From: Parvimonas sp.
GTDB taxonomy: Bacteria; Bacillota; Clostridia; Tissierellales; Peptoniphilaceae
Direction: 5' to 3'
Assembly: GCA_022770425.1 (NCBI GenBank)
Contig: JALEHY010000013.1
Location: 34,787 to 98,786, forward strand
Length of the DNA: 64,000 bases
Below the pieces are notes generated by a model. That model was not told the origin of the DNA and made no database searches. It was given only the letters and a program-made list of their open reading frames with translations. Every line of letters starts with the position of its first letter. Position 1 is the stretch's first letter. Both the position numbers and the translations under genes were made by a program. This document shows, in pieces, positions 26,411 to 34,851 of the stretch.

Positions 26411-27485
26411 GAAAAAAATATTTATGTTGTTATTTTCTGTTATTATTGGATTTGTTGTGGGTTCAATAGTAATAAGTATTGCCGGATTTAATCCGTTGGA
26501 ATATTATAAAATTATTTTAGAAACAACTTTTTCAAAACCTAAATTTTTCGGAAGAACCTTGGTTGATGCCGTTCCGTTAGTAATTGGTAGTATAGGTGTT
26601 TCATTGGCGTTTAAAACAGGAGCTTTTAATATAGGTGCAGAAGGACAATTTATAGTGGGAGCTTTGACTGCAGCGTTTTTTGGATATTTTTTAAAACTTC
26701 CACCTATAATACACCCTATTGTATGTATACTGTTAGCTGCATTGGCAGGTATGCTTTGGGGAGGTTTTGCTGGTTGGGTTAAGGCAAAATTTGGAGTTCA
26801 TGAAGTAATAACAACGATAATGCTTAACTGGATTGCCTTATATTTTTCAAATTTAGTTGTTACTTTTGGCAGTTTTTATAACGAAAATGCCCAAGCTTCA
26901 AATGAAATCAGAGAAACCGCAAGTATAAAAATGTTTCAAGGCCTAAAAGAGTCATCCAATTCGTTTATAAAAGGATTTTTTTCATCAGATATAAATTTTG
27001 GTGTTTTCTTGATGATTATATTAGCTATTTTAGTTTATTATTTGCTTAATAAAACATCTAAAGGTTATGAATTAAAAGCTGTTGGATTGAATCCGCAAGC
27101 GGCTGAATTCGGTGGAATAAATGTCAGTAAAAATTTAATTTTATCTATGGGAATGTCAGGAGCGTTATGTGCCATTGCCGGAGCGGTTAAAGTTTTGGGA
27201 TTTGCCGGTAACGTTGCAAGATTAACTGTTATGGAAGGAAATGGATTCGATTCTATGTCTGTAGCATTGCTTGCAAATAGTAGTCCTATAGGTTCCATAT
27301 TTTCCGGATTTTTCTTTAGTATTTTAAGACGTGGAGGATTTAGAGTTCAACAAGTATTAGGGGTTCCTTATGAAATCGTTCAAATAATTATAGGTATAAT
27401 TGTTTTATTTATATCAATGCCGTTATTTATAAGAATTATTTCAAAGAAATTTAACAAAAATAAAAAGGTAGGAGGTAAAAATTAA
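26400..27485 (+). CDS. nupB: Nucleoside-type ABC transporter permease 1
   Basis: A 361-residue permease of the branched-chain/ribose-type family (YufP/NupB) with eight to ten membrane segments. The conserved FKTGAFNIGAEGQF motif near residues 65-80 and GLNPQAAEFGGI in the cytosolic loop fit the family. Its ATG lies inside the ATPase gene (11-base overlap), and its stop shares one base with the next start, so the three genes are tightly coupled. Together with permease 2 it should form the membrane channel. Confidence 0.9.
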   Translation: MNNKKKIFMLLFSVIIGFVVGSIVISIAGFNPLEYYKIILETTFSKPKFFGRTLVDAVPLVIGSIGVSLAFKTGAFNIGAEGQFIVGALTAAFFGYFLKLPPIIHPIVCILLAALAGMLWGGFAGWVKAKFGVHEVITTIMLNWIALYFSNLVVTFGSFYNENAQASNEIRETASIKMFQGLKESSNSFIKGFFSSDINFGVFLMIILAILVYYLLNKTSKGYELKAVGLNPQAAEFGGINVSKNLILSMGMSGALCAIAGAVKVLGFAGNVARLTVMEGNGFDSMSVALLANSSPIGSIFSGFFFSILRRGGFRVQQVLGVPYEIVQIIIGIIVLFISMPLFIRIISKKFNKNKKVGGKN

Positions 27486-28423
27486 TGAATTTTTGGGATT
27501 TTATTGCATTATTTATTTCAGATACATTGTTATTTGCAACTCCGCTTTTGTTTACTGCTTTGGGAGGAATGTTCACTGAAAAGTCAGGTGTTACAAATAT
27601 AGGATTAGAAGGTATGATGACGATAGGTGCATTTTTTGGAGCGGCAGTCGGTTACTTTACAGGAAGTGCAGTGCTTGGCTTTTTAGCAGGTGGTCTTGCT
27701 TCAGCACTTGTTGCATTGATTCATGCTATTGTTAGTATAACTTTTGGAGCGGATCAAACTGTTTCAGGTATTGCCATAAATTTTATAGGACCTGGATTTG
27801 CACTATTTATGTGTTCTTTATTGTTTGACGGAGCAAAACAAACCAAACCCGTTGGTCAAAATGCCGGTAAAATGTATAAAATTTTTGATAATTTAACCGG
27901 AAGTTCAAATATTGACAGAATTTTAGGACAATATGTTACAACATATATTGCAATTGCACTTGTTGTACTTATATCTGTGTATCTTTATAAAACGAAGTTC
28001 GGACTTAGATTAATTGCAGTTGGGGAACACCCTAAAGCTGCTGAAACCTTAAATGTAAATGTTATCAGATACAGATATTTTGCTGTAATCGTATCAGGAA
28101 TTCTTGCAGGATTTGGTGGTGCGACTATGAGTTTGGCAACTGTTTCGAATTTTACTCAAAGTTTAGTTTCAGGACACGGCTTTATTGCGTTAGTAGCTGT
28201 AATTTTTGGTAAATGGAAGCCTTATGGAGTTTTAGGTGCTTGTTTATTTTTCGGTGCAGCACAAGAGCTTGCTATTTTGTTACCTTCCTTGAAGGTTAAT
28301 GTGCCTGAAGGCTTATTACCTATGATTCCTTATATAAGTACATTATTAATACTTATGTTCTTTGTAGGTAAATCAAAAGCTCCTTCTTCAGCAGGTGTAC
28401 CATATTTAAAATTAGAAGACTAA
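27485..28423 (+). CDS. nupC: Nucleoside-type ABC transporter permease 2
   Basis: A 312-residue partner permease (YufQ type) with the family motifs EKSGVTNIGLEGMMTIGAFFGA near the N-terminus and GEHPKAAETLNVNV in the cytosolic loop. The ATG overlaps the previous stop by one base with GGAGG just before it. It closes the operon: a hairpin terminator starts six bases after the stop. The genes for the ATPase and both channels are thus complete, while the binding lipoprotein must be encoded elsewhere. Confidence 0.9.
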   Translation: MNFWDFIALFISDTLLFATPLLFTALGGMFTEKSGVTNIGLEGMMTIGAFFGAAVGYFTGSAVLGFLAGGLASALVALIHAIVSITFGADQTVSGIAINFIGPGFALFMCSLLFDGAKQTKPVGQNAGKMYKIFDNLTGSSNIDRILGQYVTTYIAIALVVLISVYLYKTKFGLRLIAVGEHPKAAETLNVNVIRYRYFAVIVSGILAGFGGATMSLATVSNFTQSLVSGHGFIALVAVIFGKWKPYGVLGACLFFGAAQELAILLPSLKVNVPEGLLPMIPYISTLLILMFFVGKSKAPSSAGVPYLKLED

Positions 28424-28428
28424 ATTTT

Positions 28429-28455
28429 AAGACATACTTTTTAGTGTGTCTTTTT
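28429..28455 (+). terminator. Terminator of the nucleoside ABC operon
   Basis: AAGACATAC pairs with GTGTGTCTT (one G-T pair) around TTTTTA, followed by T. Confidence 0.85.
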
Positions 28456-28486
28456 GTTGTTAGAATTATATTATTGGGGGAATGTT

Positions 28487-29245
28487 ATGATAACTATTAA
28501 AAGTAAAAAAGAAATTGATGGAATGAGAAAATCTGCAGAGATTTTATCTAAAATTCATATAAATTTAAGAGATATTATTGTTCCTGGAATAACTACTATG
28601 GAAATAAATAAATTTTGTCATGAATTTATGTTAAAACATGGAGCTACTCCAAAACAAATAGGATATCATGGATATCCTTATGCTACTTGTACATCTGTAA
28701 ATGACGTGATTTGTCATGGATTTCCTAAAAATCAAAAATTAAAAGAAGGAGATTTGATTACTGTTGATATGGTAGTTGATTTAAACGGTTATTTATCTGA
28801 CAGTGCATGGAGTTATGCGGTTGGAGAAGTGTCACAAGAAGTTAAAAATTTAATGAATATTACAAAGGAAGCACTATATAGAGGTATCAATGCAGCTGTT
28901 GTCGGAAACAGAATTGTTGACATAGGATATGCAATACAAAATTTTGTTGAACCTAAGGGATATTCAATAGTTAGGGATTTTTGTGGTCATGGAATCGGAA
29001 AAGAAATGCATGAAGATCCGCAAGTTCCACACTATATAACAAGTAACAGAGGAGTTAGACTCGAAGAAGGTATGGTTATAACAGTTGAACCTATGATAAA
29101 TGTTGGTGATTGGAGATGTACCATTGATGATGACGGATGGACTGCAAGGACGATAGATGGCTCTCTTTCATGTCAATATGAACATACTCTTGTTATAACC
29201 AAAAATGGCCCTGAAATTTTAACTGAACAATCTTTGTATGAATAA
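28487..29245 (+). CDS. map: Methionine aminopeptidase, type I
   Basis: A 252-residue enzyme that removes the initiator methionine from new proteins. The five dinuclear-metal ligands of the pita-bread fold can be placed: Asp in VDMVVDLNG, Asp in LSDSAWS (where most homologues have GDTSRT), His in CGHGIG, Glu in TVEPMI and Glu in YEHTLV. ATG 28487 is chosen because GGGGGA lies just before it; the open frame extends upstream to 28454 into the terminator hairpin. It is not in the ribosomal-protein operon where map often sits, so it may be a second copy. Confidence 0.9.
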   Translation: MITIKSKKEIDGMRKSAEILSKIHINLRDIIVPGITTMEINKFCHEFMLKHGATPKQIGYHGYPYATCTSVNDVICHGFPKNQKLKEGDLITVDMVVDLNGYLSDSAWSYAVGEVSQEVKNLMNITKEALYRGINAAVVGNRIVDIGYAIQNFVEPKGYSIVRDFCGHGIGKEMHEDPQVPHYITSNRGVRLEEGMVITVEPMINVGDWRCTIDDDGWTARTIDGSLSCQYEHTLVITKNGPEILTEQSLYE

Positions 29246-29253
29246 AAAATATG

Positions 29254-29282
29254 TTGCTTTTTTTAGAATATTAGAGTATAAT
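29254..29282 (+). promoter_or_regulatory. Promoter of the cggR-gapA operon
   Basis: TTGCTT (29254-29259), 17-bp spacer, TATAAT (29277-29282), 68 bases before cggR. Confidence 0.82.
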
Positions 29283-29305
29283 AAAGTTATAAATACTATT
29301 ATTTA

Positions 29306-29346
29306 GGGATAAATCTAAATATAGGGACTTTTAAAAATGGTGGGAC
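29306..29346 (+). promoter_or_regulatory. Candidate CggR operator: three GGGA(C/T) half-sites every 18 bases
   Basis: GGGAT at 29306 and GGGAC at 29324 and 29342 are spaced exactly 18 bases apart between the promoter and the start codon. The CggR operator known from Bacillus is built of repeated CGGGAC half-sites in the same place. The last site overlaps the ribosome binding site. Confidence 0.6.
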
Positions 29347-29350
29347 AAAA

Positions 29351-30367
29351 ATGAATGAAGTAGAATTTATTAGAAAATTTATTCCTGAATATACTGAAAA
29401 ACTGATTTTAAGATTTAAAATATTAGATTATATTTCGACAATGTCACCAATAGGAAGAAGAAATATTGCATCTTATTTTTCATTAAGTGAAAGAACGATA
29501 AGAAATGAAATGGAATTTTTATCTAATATGGGATTTATAGAAATTATAAAATCCGGAGCTATAATAACAGATTTTGGAAATGAGATGTTATATAATTTAA
29601 GGGATACTGTAAACAAATTTAGGTATAATGAAGATATATCTGGAAAGTTGAAAGAAATTTTAAATATAAAAGAAGTAATTGTTTGTGATTCTTATGATGA
29701 TGAGCAATTAGGAAAAAGACATATGTCTAAAATTGCAGCAGAATATTTTTTAAATAAATTATCTGATAATTTGGTAATTGGTATATCAGGCGGAACTACT
29801 GTAAAGTCATTTGTTGAAGTAATGAATAGTAGAAAGAAGTTTAATAATTTATCAGTTATTCCTGCAAGAGGAAGTTTGGGCAACGGTTTAGAATATCAAT
29901 CGAATATTGTTGCAAATGAATTATCAAAGAAGTTAAATGCTAATTTTTTCGGTACTTTTTTACCCGATTATTTAGATGAGTTAACATTTGATAAGTTGAA
30001 GTCATTAAATGAAGTGAGGTTACTAACAGAATACTTAGAGAAAATTGACATTTTGGTATTTGGAGTGGGAAGAGCTGATAAAATGGCTAAGCGACGTTCT
30101 CTTTCTGAAAAGGAGATAGAAATATTAAACGAAAACGGAGCAGTAAGTGAGGCTTTTGGAAATTATTTTGACATTTACGGAAATATAGTTTTTAGTTCTA
30201 ATACAATAGGACTTGATATTTATAAATACTTGAAAATAAAGGATGTTATCGCAGTTGCGGGTTATGGAGATAAGGAAAAAGCAATTATTTCCATTTGTAG
30301 AATAAGGAAAGATATGACTTTAATTACAGATAGATTAACTGCTGAAAAAATATTGAAAATATTATAA
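29351..30367 (+). CDS. cggR: Central glycolytic genes regulator (SorC/DeoR family)
   Basis: A 338-residue repressor with an N-terminal helix-turn-helix (about residues 30-60, MSPIGRRNIASYFSLSERTIRNEMEFL) and a SorC-type sugar-binding domain (GISGGTTVKSFVEV about 140-153). In Bacillus CggR represses gapA and the downstream glycolytic genes until fructose-1,6-bisphosphate releases it. Here it directly precedes gapA, the diagnostic arrangement. The ribosome site GGTGGGA lies just before the ATG and coincides with one of the presumed operator half-sites, which allows autoregulation. Length is normal. Confidence 0.92.
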   Translation: MNEVEFIRKFIPEYTEKLILRFKILDYISTMSPIGRRNIASYFSLSERTIRNEMEFLSNMGFIEIIKSGAIITDFGNEMLYNLRDTVNKFRYNEDISGKLKEILNIKEVIVCDSYDDEQLGKRHMSKIAAEYFLNKLSDNLVIGISGGTTVKSFVEVMNSRKKFNNLSVIPARGSLGNGLEYQSNIVANELSKKLNANFFGTFLPDYLDELTFDKLKSLNEVRLLTEYLEKIDILVFGVGRADKMAKRRSLSEKEIEILNENGAVSEAFGNYFDIYGNIVFSSNTIGLDIYKYLKIKDVIAVAGYGDKEKAIISICRIRKDMTLITDRLTAEKILKIL

Positions 30368-30405
30368 GCAATAGCTTTTAAATAAAATTTTTAAGGAGGA
30401 AAAAG

Positions 30406-31407
30406 ATGAAAGTTGCTATTAATGGTTTTGGAAGAATAGGTAGATTGGCATTTAGATTAATGCATGATTTAGAAGGAGTGGATGTGGTTGCGATAAATGA
30501 TTTGACTGATGCTAATATGTTAGCTCATTTATTAAAGTATGATTCAACTCAAGGAAGATTTGAAAAAGAAGTTATAGTAAAAGAAGGTAGTTTCGTTATT
30601 GACGGAAAGGAAGTAAAAGTTTTTTCAGATGCTGATCCTAAAAATTTGCCTTGGAAAGAATTAGATATAGATGTTGTTTTGGAATGTACAGGATTTTTTG
30701 TTGCAAAAGAAAAAGCACAGTATCATATTGATGCAGGTGCAAAAAGAGTAATAATTTCTGCTCCTGGAAAAGGGGATATGAAGACAGTTGTATTTGGTGT
30801 AAATCATGATATATTAGACGGTTCAGAACAAATTTTGTCCGGAGCTTCTTGTACTACAAACTGTTTAGCACCTATGGCTAAAGTTTTACAAGATAAATTT
30901 GGAATTGTTCAAGGAATTATGACAACTATACATGCTTATACTGGAGATCAAAATACTTTAGATGCTCCTCATAGAAAAGGAGATATGAGAAGAGCAAGAT
31001 CCGCTGCAATAAATATAGTTCCTAATACAACCGGAGCAGCTAAAGCTATTGGACTTGTTATTCCTGAATTAAAAGGTAAATTAGACGGGTCAGCACAAAG
31101 AGTTCCTGTTGCTACAGGGTCACTTACTGAGTTGGTTTCTGTTTTAGAAAAAAATGTTACTGTTGAGGAAATTAATAATGCAATGAAGGAAGCAGCAAGT
31201 GAGTCATTTGGATATACTGAAGATCCTATAGTTTCTACTGATGTTATTGGAATTAAGTATGGTTCATTATTTGATGCAACACAAACAAGAATTGTTGAAG
31301 TTGATGGAAAGCAATTGGTTAAAACCGTTGCTTGGTATGACAATGAAATGTCTTATACCGCTAATTTAATTCGTACATTCCAATATTTAGTAAATCTTTC
31401 AAAATAA
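30406..31407 (+). CDS. gapA: Glyceraldehyde-3-phosphate dehydrogenase
   Basis: A 333-residue tetrameric NAD-dependent enzyme that oxidises glyceraldehyde 3-phosphate to 1,3-bisphosphoglycerate. The Rossmann motif INGFGRIGRL is at the N-terminus and the catalytic Cys is in SGASCTTNCLAP near residue 150, with His in TGDQNTLDAPHRKGDMRRAR just beyond. It begins 38 bases after cggR with AAGGAGGAAAA before the ATG. A perfect palindrome in the gap before pgk may process or stabilise the message. Codon use looks like that of a highly expressed gene. Confidence 0.97.
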   Translation: MKVAINGFGRIGRLAFRLMHDLEGVDVVAINDLTDANMLAHLLKYDSTQGRFEKEVIVKEGSFVIDGKEVKVFSDADPKNLPWKELDIDVVLECTGFFVAKEKAQYHIDAGAKRVIISAPGKGDMKTVVFGVNHDILDGSEQILSGASCTTNCLAPMAKVLQDKFGIVQGIMTTIHAYTGDQNTLDAPHRKGDMRRARSAAINIVPNTTGAAKAIGLVIPELKGKLDGSAQRVPVATGSLTELVSVLEKNVTVEEINNAMKEAASESFGYTEDPIVSTDVIGIKYGSLFDATQTRIVEVDGKQLVKTVAWYDNEMSYTANLIRTFQYLVNLSK

Positions 31408-31430
31408 AAATAAAAACTAAAATAATTTTT

Positions 31431-31453
31431 ATGAGGTGAAATTTTCACCTCAT
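31431..31453 (+). promoter_or_regulatory. Perfect palindrome between gapA and pgk
   Basis: ATGAGGTGAAA (31431-31441), a central T and TTTCACCTCAT (31443-31453). There is no T run after it, so it is not a normal terminator. It could be an mRNA stabiliser or cleavage site in the polycistronic message, or a protein-binding site. Confidence 0.6.
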
Positions 31454-31472
31454 ATTATATAAGGAGTAATTT

Positions 31473-32666
31473 ATGAAAAAAGTTATTACTGATTTGAACG
31501 TGAAGTCTAAAAGAGTTATAGTCAGAGTTGATTTTAATGTTCCTATGTCAAAAACAGAACAGGGTAAAATTACCGATAATGCAAGAATTGTTGCAGCAAT
31601 TCCTACTATAAAATATTTAACTGAAAATGGTGCAAAAGTTATATTACTATCTCATTTGGGAAGACCTAAAGGTGAGGCGAAAAAAGAATTTTCTCTTGAA
31701 TCGGTTTCTGTTGAACTTGGAAATCTTTTATCAAAAGAAGTTAAATTTTTACAAAGTGATATTGTGGTAGATGAAAATGTGAAAAAAGAGGTCTTTAATC
31801 TAAAAGACGGTGAGATTGCATTGTTGGAAAATACAAGGTTCAGAGCGGAAGAAACAAAGAACGATGATGAATTTTCTAAAGAATTGGCATCACTTGGAGA
31901 AATTTACATTAATGATGCATTTGGAACAAGTCATAGAGCACATTGTTCAAATGTTGGTCTTTGTAAGTTTTTGCCGTCAGCAGTTGGTTTTTTAGTAGAA
32001 AAGGAAATATCTATTATGGGAAAAGCACTCTCTAATCCGGAAAGACCTTTTGTTGCTATATTGGGTGGAGCTAAAGTTTCAGATAAAATAACTGTTATTG
32101 AAAATTTAATTAATAAGGTAGATTCTATAATAATCGGAGGAGGTATGGCGTTTACCTTTTTAAAATCGCAAGGAAAAAATGTAGGTAAGAGTATTTTGGA
32201 AGAAGATAAATTGGATTTGGCAAAAGAATTATTAGAAAGTGCCAAAGAAAATAATGTAAAAATTTTATTACCTACTGATGTAGTTGTTTCTAAAGAATTT
32301 TCAAATGATGCTGAATATAAAACGGTTGATGTTTCTGAAATTGAAGATGATTATATGGGGCTTGATATCGGATTGAACTCGGTAAATTTATTTTCGAATG
32401 AAATCAAAAATGCAAAGACTGTTGTGTGGAATGGCCCAATGGGTGTTTTTGAGATGTCTAATTTTGCTAATGGAACATTCGAAATTGCAAAGGCAATAGC
32501 ACATACTGATGCTGTTACTATAGTTGGTGGCGGAGATAGTGCAGCAGCTGTTGAAAAATCAGGTTATAAGGATAAAATTACTCATATATCAACAGGTGGA
32601 GGAGCTTCTTTAGAATTTTTAGAAGGAAAAATATTACCCGGAATTGATGCGGTTGATGAAAAATAG
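31473..32666 (+). CDS. pgk: Phosphoglycerate kinase
   Basis: A 397-residue monomeric kinase that makes ATP from 1,3-bisphosphoglycerate. N-terminal substrate residues (RVDFNVPM, SHLGRPKG) and the C-terminal nucleotide region (WNGPMGVFE, GGGDSAAAV, STGGGASLEFLEGK) are all visible. AAGGAG lies ahead of the ATG. Its TAG overlaps the upstream part of the tpiA leader, where GGAGG lies. It is an ordinary full-length enzyme of the operon. Confidence 0.97.
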   Translation: MKKVITDLNVKSKRVIVRVDFNVPMSKTEQGKITDNARIVAAIPTIKYLTENGAKVILLSHLGRPKGEAKKEFSLESVSVELGNLLSKEVKFLQSDIVVDENVKKEVFNLKDGEIALLENTRFRAEETKNDDEFSKELASLGEIYINDAFGTSHRAHCSNVGLCKFLPSAVGFLVEKEISIMGKALSNPERPFVAILGGAKVSDKITVIENLINKVDSIIIGGGMAFTFLKSQGKNVGKSILEEDKLDLAKELLESAKENNVKILLPTDVVVSKEFSNDAEYKTVDVSEIEDDYMGLDIGLNSVNLFSNEIKNAKTVVWNGPMGVFEMSNFANGTFEIAKAIAHTDAVTIVGGGDSAAAVEKSGYKDKITHISTGGGASLEFLEGKILPGIDAVDEK

Positions 32667-32677
32667 TGGAGGATATT

Positions 32678-33427
32678 TTGAGAAAATCTGTTATTATCGG
32701 AAATTGGAAAATGAATAAAACTTTAGTTGAAGCTAAAGAGTTTATTAATGAAATAAAAAAAATTTCGCTGGATAGTGAAGTTGAAAAAGTTGTTTGTGTT
32801 CCTTCAATTTATGCTAATGAAATTGCAAGTATGTTAGACGATAGTGATATATCAGTCGGAGTTCAAAATATGTATTTTGAAGAAAAAGGTGCTTTTACCG
32901 GAGAAATTTCTCCTATTATGTTAAAAAGTTGCAAAGTTAAGTATGTAATTTTAGGACATTCTGAAAGACGAACTATTTTTAAAGAGGACGATGAATTAAT
33001 AAATTTGAAAATTAAATCCGCTTTGTCATATGATTTAATTCCGATTTTGTGTTGTGGAGAAACTCTTGAGGAAAGAGAACAAAAAATTGAAAAAAAAGTC
33101 ATAGAAAAGCAAATAAAATTAGGATTATCAGGTGTATCAAATGATTTAATCAAAAATGTAATTATTGCTTATGAACCTATCTGGGCAATAGGAACAGGAC
33201 TTACTGCATCATCAGATGATGCAGAAGATATGATAAAATTTATAAGAAATACTTTAAAAGAGTTATACGCTGAATCATCTGATAAGATTCGTATACAATA
33301 TGGTGGTAGTGTAAAGCCTGATAATATAAAAGAACTTATGTCAAAAGATAATATAGACGGTGCTTTAGTAGGCGGAGCTTGTTTAGAAGTTTTGAGTTTT
33401 TCAAAATTAATTAATTATAAATTATAA
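32678..33427 (+). CDS. tpiA: Triosephosphate isomerase
   Basis: A 249-residue TIM barrel that interconverts dihydroxyacetone phosphate and glyceraldehyde 3-phosphate. The N-terminus RKSVIIGNWKMNKT holds the catalytic Lys; catalytic His is in ILGHSERR and Glu in AYEPIWAIGTG. The start is the TTG at 32678, five bases after GGAGG; the longer frame from GTG 32666 would begin upstream of the usual N-terminus and in the pgk stop codon. It is followed eleven bases later by eno. Confidence 0.95.
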   Translation: MRKSVIIGNWKMNKTLVEAKEFINEIKKISLDSEVEKVVCVPSIYANEIASMLDDSDISVGVQNMYFEEKGAFTGEISPIMLKSCKVKYVILGHSERRTIFKEDDELINLKIKSALSYDLIPILCCGETLEEREQKIEKKVIEKQIKLGLSGVSNDLIKNVIIAYEPIWAIGTGLTASSDDAEDMIKFIRNTLKELYAESSDKIRIQYGGSVKPDNIKELMSKDNIDGALVGGACLEVLSFSKLINYKL

Positions 33428-33438
33428 AGGAGAAAAGT

Positions 33439-34725
33439 ATGAGTTTAATAGTTGATATTTATGCAAGAGAAGTTTTGGATTCAAGGGGAAATCCAACAGT
33501 TGAAGTCGAAGTAACTACTGAAAGTGGTGTAATCGGTACTGCAATAGTACCTTCCGGTGCATCTACTGGAGTACATGAAGCGGTAGAACTTAGAGATGGA
33601 GATAAATCAAGGTACTTAGGAAAAGGAACTACTAAAGCTGTTGATAATGTTAATGAAATAATTGCAGAAGAATTATTGTATTTTGATGTTTTTGATCAAG
33701 TAGGAATTGATAATGCATTAATTCAATTAGATGGAACTGAAAATAAAGGAAAACTTGGAGCTAATGCTATACTTGGCGTGTCAATGGCTGTTGCGAGAGC
33801 GGCATCTATTGAATTGGGAAAGCCATTATATGAATATATCGGTGGGACAAATGCAAAAACATTGCCGGTTCCTATGATGAATATTTTAAATGGCGGAGAA
33901 CATGCAGATAATAATGTTGATATTCAAGAATTTATGGTAATGCCTGCAGGAGCTAAGTCTTTTAAAGAAGCGTTAAGAATGGGAACAGAAATTTTTCATA
34001 ATTTAAAAGCGGTTCTAAAATCAAAAGGATATAATACTGCTGTTGGGGATGAAGGCGGTTTTGCTCCTAATTTAAACTCAAATGAAGAAGCATTACAAAC
34101 AATTATGGAAGCAATTGATAAAGCGGGATATATTGCGGGAAAAGATATATTTTTAGCATTAGATGTTGCGTCAAGTGAAATGTATGAAGACGGAAATTAT
34201 AATTTTAAAGGAGAGGGTAAAGTTTACTCTTCTGAAGAACTTGTAGATTACTATTGTTCATTAGTTGATAAATATCCTATAATTTCAATAGAGGATGGAT
34301 TAGCGGAAGACGACTGGAATGGTTGGAAGTTAATTACAGAAAAACTTGGAAAGAAAATACAATTAGTAGGAGATGATTTATTCGTTACTAATTATTCAAG
34401 GTTGAGTACAGGAATTGAAAAGAAAATAGCAAATTCAATTTTGATAAAGTTAAATCAAATAGGAACTATAACTGAAACTTTAGATGCAATAGAATTAGCT
34501 AAAACTCATGGATATACTTGTGTTATTTCACATAGATCAGGTGAAACAGAAGATACAACTATTGCTGATTTGGCAGTTGCGGTAAATGCCGGTCAAATAA
34601 AAACAGGTTCTGCATCAAGAACAGACAGAATATGTAAATATAATCAATTATTGAGAATAGAGGATAGATTAGGAGATAATTCTAAATTTTTAGGATTAGA
34701 AGCTTTCTACAACATAGAAAGATAA
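33439..34725 (+). CDS. eno: Enolase
   Basis: A 428-residue enolase that converts 2-phosphoglycerate to phosphoenolpyruvate. Conserved segments include IVPSGASTGVHEAVELRD, NGGEHADNNVDIQEFM, GDEGGFAPN, the metal ligands around DVASSE, IEDGLAEDDW and GDDL, and SHRSGETEDT. It directly follows tpiA; the phosphoglycerate mutase gene that sits between them in many Firmicutes is missing. It ends the operon, with a long-armed hairpin after it. Confidence 0.97.
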   Translation: MSLIVDIYAREVLDSRGNPTVEVEVTTESGVIGTAIVPSGASTGVHEAVELRDGDKSRYLGKGTTKAVDNVNEIIAEELLYFDVFDQVGIDNALIQLDGTENKGKLGANAILGVSMAVARAASIELGKPLYEYIGGTNAKTLPVPMMNILNGGEHADNNVDIQEFMVMPAGAKSFKEALRMGTEIFHNLKAVLKSKGYNTAVGDEGGFAPNLNSNEEALQTIMEAIDKAGYIAGKDIFLALDVASSEMYEDGNYNFKGEGKVYSSEELVDYYCSLVDKYPIISIEDGLAEDDWNGWKLITEKLGKKIQLVGDDLFVTNYSRLSTGIEKKIANSILIKLNQIGTITETLDAIELAKTHGYTCVISHRSGETEDTTIADLAVAVNAGQIKTGSASRTDRICKYNQLLRIEDRLGDNSKFLGLEAFYNIER

Positions 34726-34733
34726 TTATTTAT

Positions 34734-34826
34734 AGCCTATAAGCTATATAAGTAGATTTTAGTGTAACATTTTATTATTAAGTTTTATTTAATTTACTGT
34801 ATTAGTTTATAGGCTGAGTTTTTGTT
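34734..34826 (+). terminator. Probable terminator of the glycolytic operon
   Basis: AGCCTATAA (34734-34742) pairs with TTATAGGCT (34807-34815), followed by GAGTTTTTG. The loop is about 64 bases and AT-rich, so this is weaker evidence than a compact hairpin. Confidence 0.5.
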
Positions 34827-34851
34827 TATTTTTATACATATTGGAGGTAGT

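Noticed and set aside
31431..31453. Intrinsic terminator between gapA and pgk
   Set aside because: The hairpin is perfect but is followed by ATTATAT, not a T run, and pgk-tpiA-eno depend on the same transcript.
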